DNA from: Rhytidiadelphus loreus
Lineage: Eukaryota; Streptophyta; Bryopsida; Hypnales; Hylocomiaceae
Assembly (NCBI GenBank): GCA_947034895.1
Contig: OX344761.1
Span: 29,152,863-29,216,862 of the forward strand
Direction: 5' to 3'
Length of the DNA stretch: 64,000 nucleotides
Under the pieces are notes generated by a model. That model was not told the origin of the DNA. It did not search any database and saw only the letters and a program-made list of their open reading frames with translations. Numbering within the stretch: the first letter of the stretch is position 1; every line of letters starts with the position of its first letter. Both the position numbers and the translations under genes were made by a program. Of this stretch, positions 50,435 to 61,431 are shown one piece after another.

Positions 50435-50821
50435 GAGAAAGGGTGGGCTGACCTCGGGGAAGAGAATGAGTGCACCAAACGCCGGCGCAATCTCCCACAA
50501 GAATCCACTGTTCTTGGCAAACCATTCCACATCGCCCTCGTTTCCACAATACATGAAAATGGGTCCATTCTCTCCCGGACCCTTCCAGTGCTGCTTCTCG
50601 ATCAAGTACCGCTGCTGAAACCGGCTCTCTCGTCGGAAACTGAAATGATCGATGACCTGTGTGAAGTACTCCACCGTGTACGTCACCGAGCTCTGAAACT
50701 CCCCATTTAATTGAGGAGCTCGATGTGGAAACCTGGGTCTTCTCGGCGATGGCGCCCCCGAAGCGAATTGGGTGAGGAGTAACACAGACAAACATGACCA
50801 GAATACGAGATGCCTCGTCAT
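46942..50821 (-). CDS. Lysosomal Pro-X carboxypeptidase-like serine peptidase (family S28), 10 exons
   Basis: Exons in transcript order: 50821-50453, 49858-49672, 49537-49404, 49302-49190, 49039-48916, 48605-48447, 48216-48061, 47781-47702, 47428-47379, 47114-46942. GT-AG introns and matching phases give 514 aa. The enzyme removes C-terminal residues after proline, usually in vacuole or apoplast. Residues 1-22 form a signal peptide ([18 protein letters not shown]). [16 protein letters not shown] opens the mature S28 domain. The charge relay is complete: Ser182 in LFGGSYGGM, Asp435 in NGLLDPWS, and His in GAHHLDLR (460/461). [16 protein letters not shown] and [11 protein letters not shown] are further family blocks. 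Intron 1 carries a triplicated segment and a CA repeat. The gene is convergent with CCT1 and tandem with the DAHP synthase. No lesion seen. Confidence 0.96.
49886..50452. repeat. Three tandem copies of a roughly 200-bp unit within intron 1 of the S28 gene
   Basis: Units end at 50048, 50253 and 50452, spaced 205 and 199 bp; the first is slightly shorter. Shared phrases are CTGCTAATTCAC, AGAGTTACTCACTT, GCCAAATCAGGGATTCTTCT and CTCGGGG. The last unit abuts exon 1, so the exon-intron junction sequence is part of what was duplicated. Confidence 0.85.
50398..50431. repeat. (CA)n microsatellite in intron 1 of the S28 gene
   Basis: About 17 uninterrupted CA units, 22 bp from the exon 1 splice donor. 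Related but shorter CA runs occur at the equivalent place in the neighbouring units. Confidence 0.95.
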
Positions 50822-51300
50822 GGCGATGGAAATCGGAACGGTGAAAGTGGAAATTACGAAGCGGAATGGTTTACGTAAGCCATGAGCTACATGGTTTGCT
50901 CATGGTTGAGCCAAATTGCAAAAGTCGTCAGGAATGGCAGCGGCGAAGCTGAGCTACGGCGTGATCATGCAAAGGCGTTTCCGGGTTCCGATGCAAGAGA
51001 GCTGCACTGGCGATGGAGGAGCACAGGGGTGACCAATGCATGCAACTTGCTGAGTTGAGTCCTTTGGGGATTTTTTGCAAATCTGGGTTATAGCTTTGCA
51101 CAAGTATATTAATTACCATAATTTCGTCGAATTGGTTGCAAAGGAAGATTAGTTTTTGAGGATTCAAGTGTTACATTTGGATGAATCAGAACCGCTATTT
51201 GGAGCAAACATTGCGCTTGAACATTGAGAATATGGACTTCAGAGCACTAACTTGGGGGGTAACTTGTAACTCTTAAGATTTCATACTAAAGAGGTAAATG
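50822..51300. other. Upstream region of the S28 gene with a short GC-rich ORF
   Basis: On the plus strand 50935-51033 encodes a 32-codon ORF starting MAAAKLSYGVIMQRRFRVPM with gene-like GC content and no continuation. It could be a stray first exon of a lost divergent gene or 5' leader sequence. 51100-51215 resembles 55130-55210. Confidence 0.35.
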
Positions 51301-51872
51301 TAGGTCTAAAGTATTTTAGGCAAAATAAATTATAGGCGGGGTAGAATTTAGACATAAAATCTTCATTTTTGAAAGTTTGTTTTTCCTCCTATTCTTGTGT
51401 GAGCTAATTCAAAACCTTGCACAAAAATCATAAAGCAATGAGTGACTATGCTAATCACATCGCTAAAGAATAGGTAAAATTTCCTTTTTCAATTTCAATA
51501 TGAATGGACGTACTCCATCTATTACTTGTAGCTCCCATAGAAAAGCTATTGAAAACATTTGTAAACTGGTGCCAATTATTTACCATTCAATTGTTGGGCG
51601 AAATATTTTTTGCAATTAGGGTTTTACAAGGCTTGTTGAGTACAACAAAGATATATGGTGAAATTGATTTATGTCATATTAGGAAATAGCAATGAAGAAA
51701 CATAATTGAGAGTTTAAAGAATTTTTACAATGGATTACAACCTTAAACCTCTAATGTCCAAATACTATTTTAAAATAATTGTCAAATTTTGATAAGGTAC
51801 ATGTTTCAAGCTCAATTTCAAAATCCAATTGTTTAGATGGAATTAACATCTTGTCATTACTTAGAAGCATTT

Positions 51873-52015
51873 GTAGGAAGGTGGTCCTTGGGAACCAAAC
51901 TACAAGGCAAGAATATGAATCTAGAGACTCATTTGGGTACCAAGCTAGTGCCCAAATGGGCCTCTAAAACCATGCTCTCACATTGTTGCTTGGTTCCCCA
52001 AGACCACCTTTCTAC
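51873..52015. mobile_element. Foldback MITE, 143 bp
   Basis: The left end GTAGGAAGGTGGTCCTTGGG, continuing AACCAA, pairs with the right end TTGGTTCCCCAAGACCACCT plus TTCTAC as an inverted repeat of about 26 bp with two mismatches. The interior is unpaired. No clear target duplication. Confidence 0.75.
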
Positions 52016-52226
52016 CAACAAAGACAAAAAATGGTGCTATGTAAGCAAGTACTTTGAAAGATTATACTACATCTTTGAATTCAAGTACCCACACATTGTT
52101 GTAAGAACTCAACAATTTTCTTGAGTGAAGTTGTTGGTATTTTCCTACGTCTTCTCAATGAAATATCCATATCTTTTGCAATAATAGTTCAAATCATCAA
52201 GCAAAACAAAGCTTGTTGAAAGTGTT

Positions 52227-52436
52227 TTGTGCAAGACCTGTAGAAAGATAAATGGACACTTTATTTGTTTTAAGTGTTATCAATTTTTTTATAAGTCCTA
52301 CGAGAACTTCAAAAAATGTTGTTCCAATTGTTCCATAGAATGTTGTTTTTGTAAGACTTTGAAAAAAATTGTTTGGACTTTGTCTTTCTCTAGATTACAT
52401 TTTTCAAATCATCCATTTGAAATAGGTCCATGTTGA
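52227..52436 (+). CDS. Cysteine-rich 69-codon ORF, doubtful
   Basis: Encodes MCKTCRKINGHFICFKCYQF and then CCSNCSIECCFC, giving a regular run of CxxC pairs that could bind metal. There is no upstream gene structure, homologue I recognise, or codon-usage support. The hydrophobic tail looks random. May be chance in TGT-rich DNA or a fragment of a zinc-binding protein. Confidence 0.2.
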   Translation: MCKTCRKINGHFICFKCYQFFYKSYENFKKCCSNCSIECCFCKTLKKIVWTLSFSRLHFSNHPFEIGPC

Positions 52437-52609
52437 TGTGGCATGTCACCATATCTATTTCACTTTGCTTCAAAAGTCATTCATGCATGATTTGTGGTAT
52501 GAGTTGAAAAGACAATTTATTATATACACAAGAGATGGTAGGAGGTAACACAAAGAATGTGGAATATATAAATAAGTTCATAGTTAAAAGAAGACTCTGA
52601 AAACCTAAA

Positions 52610-52810
52610 CAGCCACCCTGCGCAGGACGTGAATGGTAGTGGTTGTCTTCAAGTTTTCAGAAATTATTGTCTTGCGAGATCGTGTCCTGCAAGTTACAGT
52701 CCTGCATCTGCGCCCAACCCCTGCACACTTGACGGGGTCCCATTACCCAGATCGGAACCTTGACAAGCCACATCAGACCGGGAGGTCAGACTGGCCCACC
52801 TTCGAATAGA
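52610..52810. other. GC-rich island of unknown origin
   Basis: About 200 bp with clearly higher GC than its surroundings, including CTGCGCAGGACGTG, GACGGGGTCCCATTACCCAG and CAGACCGGGAGGTCAGACTG. It does not form a tRNA and has no long ORF. It could be a SINE body, promoter or transferred fragment. Confidence 0.4.
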
Positions 52811-53176
52811 GGATTTAACATCTTGCACAAAATTATAGTCCATATGTGTGTACTTTATGATATTAAATTACAAACTTATTGTACCAAATTTAAAAGTAGA
52901 AACTACTAGGGGTTTGGCATAGAGTCGTCCGCCTTGCTAAAAATGATAGGCATCTCATAACTTTTGATTTGCACACCCAGTCATAAAAAATAAAAATCCT
53001 CAAAAAATCCATTCAGAAAACCTAAACACATTAACTTTCCAATTGTTCTATACTAGAAATAATTTGAGGAAAAAAAAAAAAAAAATCACCAAATAGAAAA
53101 AGATTGCCAAATGACTGACTAAAGACTCAAGAGTGGAATTGTCCATTGCCTTAGAACAATCCAGTTCAATTTAATC

Positions 53177-54053
53177 TACTAGAAGAAAATGAGGGGTTTT
53201 GCAACTACAAAGACAATTGGTTTTTAGTTGCATCGGACATTTGCAATTGGTGAGAATCTAGAGGGCCACAATTCCTTAGAACAAGTATTCTAGTTGTATA
53301 GTAGTTACAATGCGAAACAATTTAGTTTTGCATTCTATAGTTTACTTGGAACTCCATTGATGTGCTTTTGTCGTGGTTACTTATGTAGAATTTGCTGCCA
53401 CGTGAGGTTGGTCACTCAATTGGTGAGTTGTACCACTTATCGGCGGCTCATCGACGACTAATGTTTGACTTGTTTGCGACTTTAGTACAACTTGTATGTG
53501 ACTTGATTGCAACTCATTTGTTACTTCATTGCAACTCGTCTGTAACTTGCTTGTGACTTCATTGCAACTCATTTGTAACTTGTTTGTGGCGCATTTGCGA
53601 CTTATTTTTATTTATAGAATTTGTAGATTTCAAAATCTGCAAAATATAAAATCTACAAACTGTAGAAATCTTAGAATTCTATTAACAAAATTCATTACAT
53701 AAAGATACAACTACTTACAAGTCTTATATGTTCAACTTAATGGCATTGTTGACAATTGATATGAGACAATTGATATAAGACAATTGGTTGGAAACAACTA
53801 CTGAATTTGAACTCTGTTTCAACTCTCATAATCCTACACTTCATTCTAGGATTGCTTTGCGACTAAAACAATATATCAACTTCGTTCTACAACTACTTTG
53901 CAACTAAACATTGTTCTAATGATGTAAAGTAGTGACGTCAAACAATGATGTCAAAATTTGGTGCAAATAGAGAGGGTTGCAGTTGCATGATAGTCGTATA
54001 GGACACTTAGTTGCATTTTAGCCGGTTGTGGCGGACATGCTTTTCTTTTAGTG
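53177..54053. mobile_element. Non-autonomous CACTA transposon, 877 bp, with ATC target duplication
   Basis: The right end read inverted is CACTAAAAGAAAAGC and the left end TACTAGAAGAAAATG, so both carry the CACTA(G/A)AAGAAAA terminus with the first left base changed. ATC occurs directly outside both ends (53174-53176 and 54054-54056), the 3-bp duplication expected for CACTA. Inside, 53430-53600 holds repeated TTGCAACTC/TGTAACTTG/TTGCGACTT motifs like the subterminal transposase-binding repeats of this superfamily. No transposase is encoded. Confidence 0.88.
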
Positions 54054-54056
54054 ATC

Positions 54057-54851
54057 CTCTCTAAAGTAAGGCCCAATTTATATTAGTCCTAGGATCGGAT
54101 CCTAAGTACTTCACTATACCTTGTAATCATACATATGTGCATCAATTTTTATTTTACTATGGGGACTATTTAGATGTTTTTTTATAATAGATATATCATT
54201 TTTCTACTATTACTTTTCACCCACTTTTCTTCATTGTATGGTAGTTAAAACTAAAATTTGAGACTTTTAAACATATCCCTACCGTAATTCAAAAATTTAT
54301 ATGTTGTTTTAGAATTGATTATTACAATATATATTCTCTACCTATTGTTGAATACAACCCACAAAAACAGCACACATAGACATTGTATATCAAGCAATTT
54401 GTATAAACAAATCATACGAATGAATTATATATGTACAATAGGAGAAAAAATGATGAAAATTGAAAATCCCACAAATATTATTATATTGGATGTTCCACTT
54501 GCTATACCTAGCCTTTGTGCATGAATACAACGCATCCTTGAAAATTGCTCACTATAGATTTGAGTTGATGGATCCAAGATGGGACATTGTTCATTATTTT
54601 TTCTATTTGCTAATAGAAAATGGAAGCTCCTCATGCAAGTTCCTCCCCTTTTTTTTGGACTATCCCTTGTATAGATTAACAAATTATGTACTATGGATCC
54701 TTTACAATGTATTTTATAGTAGTTGTAGTTCAATACGCTTCCAAAAAGTGATGATATAGTAACTTGAATATTTTTTAAATTATTACCTACAATATTTAAA
54801 ATATACCCTATAGTAAGTCTCACATTTTAAAAAAAAAATCACTAATGAAGT
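54057..54851. other. Gene-free region
   Basis: Overlapping ORFs on both strands at 54425-54823 have no recognisable motif and AT-driven composition. Confidence 0.45.
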
Positions 54852-55050
54852 ACCCAAGGGCTAGATGAAAGTCTAGTCTAATTTTTATGAGTTTGGGCCC
54901 TCAATCTAGCCCCAATTCAAAACTTTGGCCCCAGTCAATGTAAAGTGGTGGCAGGGTCAAATTTGGAAGAATAAAGTGATCTTATTTGTTCAAACTTGGA
55001 GAATTGGAGCCACAGTTCAATCTAGCCCCAAGTATAAATTGGGCCTTAAT
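54852..55050. repeat. Dispersed repeat family 2, copy
   Basis: Begins CCCAAGGGCTAGATGAAAGT and ends CTAGCCCCAAGTATAAATTG. The two ends are loosely inverted (GGGCTAGAT versus the complement of ATCTAGCCCC-like sequence), suggesting a MITE. Closely matches 39880-39985. Confidence 0.65.
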
Positions 55051-56298
55051 TCCTTAACGCCTCGATCCTTTTTTAAATTTTGGCACATTGTGCTCATATC
55101 TTTCTACAAAAATATCATTTACTGCAATTTCATGAAATTGGTCATTAAGGAAGGTTGTCTTTTCAAGATTCAAGCATTACATTGGATGAATGAGAAGTTA
55201 GTTGGACTAAACAGCGCCTCCGATCCCTCTATTCATTGTCCAAAATATGGATATTGGAATGCTTAAACCTTCACATGCAGTTTGGTGAACTCAAATTGAA
55301 TCTGTGAACTTTGATTGGTTTCTAAGGAATTACTACATCTTGGATTGATCTGAAAATTTGAACACACAAACTAGAAGAGAGAACTCAAATTTCCCAACAA
55401 GTTTCATTGAATTTGGACATTGAATGCAAAAGTTAAAGCATTTTGAATTGGACTTGAAACTATATGAGGACACTTTTGGTCCCCTTGGCGATGAAGGGTA
55501 AGGGTTAAAGCTCCCTTTCCTTTCCAACCAAAAGAGGTTCTGTCGTTATGTGAAGCAGACAAGGTCAATTGGCTATTGACATCATTCTAGTTGATGCCTT
55601 GCTGAAGCACTCGGTCAACGAAGAATGCCTACGTAACAGCAATCATGTCATCATTCGGACAGAAGTCCCGGTGATAAAAAAAGTGGTGTGTTTTGTGGAA
55701 ATCCAGTCAAAGAACAGGCCTGGGCACTGCTCTGAATCCATGCATGATCGATGATGCAAATCAGTCCAAAAGTACACCCAATTTGTAGTACTACGGTCGT
55801 GAATGATGGGAACTTTAATCATTGGAAAAGTCAATCACCCAACCTTTTATTTGTGCAAATATTCCATTTGCCACACGTTCTGAAACAATGGAGGGTGCCC
55901 TAGCCAGATGGATGAGCAAATGTTCAACACTCTGATCGTAGGAATGCGGGTTGATTCCTCTCTTGCTGCCACCATTAGCGAATAAAGGAAAGGCCGGTTA
56001 ACAGACTATGATCGTTGGAAATCGAAGCAAGCAGTTCTGATCACATCAGGTGCCGAATGGAGGTTTCTTTTACGCTGCGGATCCCCATGTATGTGCAGGG
56101 GAACCACAAACAATTAATTGGTATATACATGAATGGTGTCGCAGTACCTGGCCTAGGCCAGACGACTAGACTAGAAGCGATCTTGACAACTGTCTAAGAG
56201 GTTGAATGGGTATGATTATTAAGCACTAACAAGCTAGAAGGAACGAGGATATCAATCAATGAATCCACGGATCCGTGAATCCCAGACTGGGTAGCTGG
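55051..56298. other. Intergenic region downstream of DAHP synthase
   Basis: No gene recognised. 55130-55210 resembles 51100-51180. The 3' untranslated region of the DAHP synthase should occupy the right-hand end. Confidence 0.45.
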
Positions 56299-58256
56299 CT
56301 AGCACACATTGGCAATCTGTGCAACAAGGGAATGCAGCAACGAGTTTTTCCCGTCCGCCAGTCGTCTCTTTCGCAGCCGCTCTGCGATGATGAACGAAAG
56401 CTCCAGCGCCTGCGACGCGTTCAGCCTGGGGTCGCAGTGCGTGTGGTACCGCGAGCTCAAATCCTCAAAGCTCACATTGTTCCCTCCACCAACACATTCC
56501 GTCACATCTTGTCCCGTCATTTCCAAATGCACCCCTCCAGCATGGGAGCCTTCCTGCTCATGCACGTCGAAGAACGCCTTCACCTCTTCCAAAATAGCGT
56601 CAAACGGTCGCGTCTTCGTCCCCGACCCGGGTGCCTTGATGGTGTTCCCGTGCATGGGATCACTCACCCACGTCACCACGCACCCCGACTGCCGCACCGC
56701 GCGTACCAGCGCCGGCAGCTTCTCCCTTAGCTTGGCTGCGCCCATTCGCACAATCACGGTGACGCGTCCCGGCTTGTTGGCGGGGTTAATCGTCTCGCAG
56801 AGCGTCACCAAATCTTCGGGTTTCATCTTGTCGCTCACTTTCACGCCGAGTGGGTTCGCCACTCCACGAAGAAACTCGATGTGGGCCCCGTCGAGTTGAC
56901 GGGTGCGCTCCCCGATCCACACCATGTGCGCGGAGCAGTCGTACCACTGTCCCGTGGTGGAGTCGATGCGCGTGAAGGCTTGCTCGTACGGGAGTAAAAG
57001 GCATTCGTGGGAAGTGTAAAACTCGGTGGTCGTCATCACCGGATGCTCCAGGGTCAAGCCACACGCGGCCATAAAGCCCAAAGCTTCGTCCACGCGGTGC
57101 GCGAGCTCACGGTAATTCTCGCCTTGCTCGCTGTTCGCGGCAAAGTCGAGGTTCCAGTGCGTGACGCGCTGCATGGCCGCGAAGCCACCCGTGGCGAAAG
57201 CGCGAAGGAGATTGAGAGTGGCGGCGGCCTGGCTGTACGCGCGCACCATTAGAGTTGGGTCGGGGATGCGAGCCGCCAGAGTAGGGAGATCTTGGTTGAT
57301 GATGTCGCCGCGGTAGCTGGGAAGCTCCATGCCGTTCACGATCTCGGTATCCGCGGAACGCGGCTTGGCGAATTGCCCGGCCATTCTTCCAACCTACAAC
57401 AAAACAAAAGTAAAATATTGGGATCCACGTTTTAGAAAATTGAAATCGTTACAACACCCATGTCTCCAGAGCCGCAGAATGAAAGCTCGACAATTGGTGA
57501 TCAATTCGAACAGTCAAACTCGACAATTGGTGATCGAGGATGGTGCAATTTATTACCTTGACTACTGGCATTTGGCCGCCGAACATGAGCACCGCGCCCA
57601 TCTGCAACAAGACGCGGAACGTGTCCCTGATGTTCACGGCGTTGAATTCCTTGAAGCTCTCGGCACAATCCCCCCCTTGCAGCAAGAATGCCTTTCCCAT
57701 AGCTGCATCAGCAAGCTTCTCCTCCAAGCTCCTGGCTTCCCCGGCGAACACCAGGGGCGGCAGGTTTGCGAGCGTCTGTTCCACCTCGGCCAGCTTCTCG
57801 AGATCAGGGTAGTTTGGCTGCTGGAGCGCCACCTTCGTCTTCCAGCTTTCAGGAGACCAGTCACTGGCCTTCACCCCTTCTGCCATTGATCACCATATCC
57901 ACGTCAATCCGGGATCCAGATATTGTAAAAGATTTCATGTTTCATAACACCAAATTCATTCAATCACAAGTAGAATTACATCAATTCCGATCAATCGACC
58001 CGTCCGATCCCAATTTATTACCTAGTTCTGCGTTCTTGAGTACTGTTTTCACGGCGCTCTTGATGGCGGCATTCAGAGGCTCCGCAGCGTGAACCGCTCT
58101 AGCAACGCCATTTTTGCGACGTAGAGTTCGCGGCTGTCTCAATTCCGGCAATTTGATGGAGGCGGTCTCCCCCGAGAACGCCCCACCACTACTCCCCAAC
58201 GGTGCGCTTTCCGTCCTTGGCGCAACAACCAGAGAGCGGCTCAAAAGGGCGGCCAT
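56299..58256 (-). CDS. DHS: Class II 3-deoxy-D-arabino-heptulosonate 7-phosphate synthase, plastid-targeted, 3 exons
   Basis: Exons in transcript order: 58256-58022, 57879-57557, 57393-56299; GT-AG introns of 142 and 163 bp join in phase to 550 aa. The enzyme condenses phosphoenolpyruvate and erythrose 4-phosphate, the first step of the shikimate pathway, in plastids. The first 60 or so residues (Ala/Ser/Arg-rich, few acids: [14 protein letters not shown]...) look like a transit peptide. The catalytic core starts at [10 protein letters not shown]. Family blocks follow: [11 protein letters not shown] (metal Cys), [53 protein letters not shown] (metal His), [13 protein letters not shown] (metal Glu) and [16 protein letters not shown] (metal Asp). 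All four metal ligands are present. Exon 3 is much GC-richer than the neighbouring genes, with C/G-biased third positions. Confidence 0.97.
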
Positions 58257-59300
58257 TGTTGTGCTACTCTTGCAGACTTAAGCACGAATCTCAATCTTTC
58301 TCTCTCTCTGCGTTCATGCATACCAACGCCGATTTCACTGTCAATATAGTGGTTCCACCTCCTGATCCCCCATACATTTCTTGCCTCTAATTCAATGATA
58401 GTCACTCACCCATGCGTTTGGCGTCGGAATCATTAATTAACAAGTTACACAGAATTTCCTCGAATGAAACGGGACGCTAACAACGGTTAGCTAGTCGGTT
58501 AGAGAACTTCAAGCCTGTACATGTCACCCCATTCATCTGCCTAACCTGATATGAATCAATCAAAAGTACTAAAAACTTGTCACAAGCTAGCCAGCTAGCT
58601 TACCCTGTTGATGGGATCACTTCGCACTCCTGCAGTAGTTCACCGACAGCTTCCACAAGCTACGATTCTGGTGCAATAAACCTGATCGATCCCCTGCTGC
58701 GACAAAATTGAAAACTCGGCAAGGAACGAACTGATCAATCCGCAGTTGGGCAATCGAGTTAAGTGGAGAGCACGGTGGGAAGAATCGATATTCCTGCTGC
58801 TACTGAATCCATGTCAGTGGGGCGGGTTTATATATGGTCCCCATCCCTCTGTAAGTGTTGAAAGGTTCAATTCAAACATGTGTTGCTTAGACTTCACTCG
58901 GCGACTGAGGGTAGACTCGCCTCCGGCGTGGCGGCTGCCAAGGATTCGAGCTAGTCAATGGTTGGTTTCTCCCTGACGACCTTTACTGACCTTTCTTCCC
59001 CCCCAGTCTCTCTTCGTATGTTGTAGACTTCCATCCCCAAAGGCTAGTCAAAAAGCAGTCAAACCTGGAGCCCTAGCCCGGGAAGAGCTGTGGGAGTGGT
59101 GCCCCTCTTTGGTGCCCCCACTGAAAAGTACAGTAGCACAGTAAAGTAGTGTAGCTCCCTGCCTCTCTTTCCTCCCTCCTTCCTGGGTTTGGGGTTGACA
59201 GTTTGGTGAAGCCATGGGAGATTCGGTCAATCGGTCAAACTTGCAAGCTATCAACTTACTGGGTTCGATGCAGTGTTTGTTTTCATTTTGGAGGAGGAGC
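58257..59300. other. 5' leader and promoter region of the DAHP synthase
   Basis: Less AT-rich than typical intergenic DNA in the window. Contains the TATA-like site at 58827-58834 and pyrimidine-rich patches near 59105-59185. A leader intron is possible (a GTAAGC donor-like site on the minus strand near 58603), but no convincing acceptor was found. Confidence 0.45.
58827..58834 (-). promoter_or_regulatory. Candidate TATA box for the DAHP synthase gene
   Basis: TATATAAA on the minus strand inside a GC-richer context (CCATATATAAACCCGCCCC). Transcription would start near 58800, leaving a leader of about 540 nt before the ATG at 58256. Confidence 0.45.
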
Positions 59301-60784
59301 CACTTGTTGCTTCTATACTCATGTGATACTTGGTGATATCGGTATGAAAACTAGGTGATGCCTAGGTAAATTTTGGCTACTGGTCTTTAAATATAGGAGT
59401 AATCTGGCTCTTTCGACCCAAGAAAATGAGAATTTAAAATATAAAAAAATAGTCAACATTTTTTGGTTGTAGCCAATTGGTGAAACATTAGATGTTTTTC
59501 AGGCCCATTATCAAATTTGTTCCCAATGCAGCGAGGGAGCGTCGGGTGCTATATTACAAAAAAATAAAAAAATAAAAAAATAAAAATTTGCTACTGAAAT
59601 GAAAAAATGAATACTTGGCCATGTCAAACTGTTGCGGTAGTGCAGCGCAACGCATTCCCTGCAGTCGGGAACTCATGGCCCTTTGAATGGGCCAAATCCC
59701 ATCTAATGAATCGTGCGTAAAAATAACATTGGTTTCATGAATTAATTTTGAATTTTGGATTATGGGGGAATTGGTAGTCCAATTGTTTGGTAGAAAGGTG
59801 GATGGAAAATTTCAATTGCAAATTGAATGTTACAAAGAGAAATTGATTCTTTTTCTTCAAATTCATTTTACTAACTTGTGCACCAAAATAATTGTGTTGT
59901 TAAGAGTATTGAAAAAGAATAGTTGGTTCTCCATATTCTATGTAGTACAAAAATATTGACACTATTAAAAAATTTAAAATTCATTCAAATGATTAAAAAA
60001 AGGGCCATCCTTCTTTTCATCTTCTCAACTGCAGACACCTCTTAATAAAAGAGTATACTATTTACTAGTGTTGTATCTATGAAACATGACATGTGGTAAA
60101 AATGTGTCAAATTGCAACATGTGATATGACAAAATGTGTCAAATTACAACAATCTAGTAAAGTATGAAACATAACATGTAATTTGACATGTGGCAAAAAC
60201 ATGACATGTGGTATGATAAGGTGTAAAAATTTGTTGTACAACACAATATAAAGTAATAATTATGTAAACTTTAAAAAATGAATGAAAAAATCATTAAGGA
60301 CTAAGAGAGTGTGCTCATAAATCGTCACTTTAAGGGCCAATTCGCTTTTTTCACAGGTTTCCTAGGACAAAATGATTTTTAGCTCATTTTTCAGAGAAAG
60401 AAAAATAGATGTGGAACCCAACACAAGTAGTTTCATATTTTTCCAAGCATTTTTGAATTATTTATAAATTTTCAAACATCTGGGTCATAGGCACCTATTT
60501 GTGACCATAGGTGTCTCAAAATCCGTCCCCATGTAACTTATAAAGAAATGTGCAAAAATTACAGACAATGATTGGCTCTTACAATAAAAAAAACAATTCT
60601 TCTTGAATTCGTTAACAGAGCAAAGAGGTCCATTCAAGGATCACCTTGCATCCATTCTACAACTACCTACAGGACGATCTGAAGAAGAGGGGCGGATTTT
60701 GAACCACCTACCTTAAAGGACTAAATTGATCATTCAATATATGCAAGAATTTTAGATAGTTACACACGAAGTCAATTTTAGTTG
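59301..60784. other. Gene-free AT-rich region
   Basis: Includes an A-rich tract with repeated AAAAAAT at about 59559-59587 and several ACATGTGGTA/ACATGACATGTGG phrases at 60085-60215. No gene seen. Confidence 0.45.
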
Positions 60785-61431
60785 CATTAGGAAAAATCTG
60801 AGGCCTCAACAATGCCGTTAACAGTTTATTTTCGGCAACGCTGCGATGCAGTCACAATTTATTTTTATTTTTATTTTTATTCTATTTTTATTTTTATTTT
60901 TTCGTTTTTGAACTTCTTTTAAAAAAAATTAAAATTAAAAACTGCGCAGTATGCCGTAGCATTGCTGCGGCACTGCGATGATACTAAGGTAGGAGGCTGT
61001 AAAACGGAGGGGGCATTAAAATGGAACATGACTCAGAGGTACATTTTGATTCTTTCAATGTACCACCTATGCACATTTCAGGAGGTGGTCCATTTTGATG
61101 ACCACAAATGACCACTTTTTTCCAACTTCAAAAATTTGTAACTAATTCCACAAAGGTCCAAAAAATATGAAACTACTTGGGTTAGATTTCAATTACACTT
61201 GTATTTCAAGGAAAATTTACTGAAAAATATTTCAAGATGTTTTACCTTCCCAAAATTCAGTTTCAGCGCTTAGATGCTCCATTTCTGGACCTCCTACCTT
61301 AATGTGGCTCTACTGTGGTAGTAGTAACTTAGTGTCACATCATTAGTACCAATTTTTTCTACAATTGTACTATTTCTATTTGAGGGGGTCTAAACTCGCA
61401 GCCTTATTGAGGCCTCATATTTTTCCTAATG
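60785..61431. mobile_element. Possible non-autonomous element bounded by 27-bp inverted repeats
   Basis: The left CATTAGGAAAAATCTGAGGC, continuing CTCAACAA, matches the inverted right end CATTAGGAAAAATATGAGGC, continuing CTCAATAA, with two mismatches. No flanking target duplication is evident. The interior has a GC-rich patch with a T-run core (60825-60985) and no coding potential. Confidence 0.55.

Larger units (their letters stand above)
51301..53173. other. Gene-free region with small elements
   Basis: Contains a MITE at 51873-52015, a Cys-rich 69-codon ORF at 52227-52436 and an isolated GC-rich island at 52610-52810. Nothing else is recognisable. Confidence 0.45.

Noticed and set aside
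54425..54823. 132-codon minus ORF overlapping a 99-codon plus ORF
   Set aside because: No motif, AT-driven composition, both strands equally open.
56275..56899. Long plus-strand ORFs opposite DAHP synthase (also at 57329-57889)
   Set aside because: Antisense shadows of a GC-rich exon; the minus strand encodes the full enzyme.
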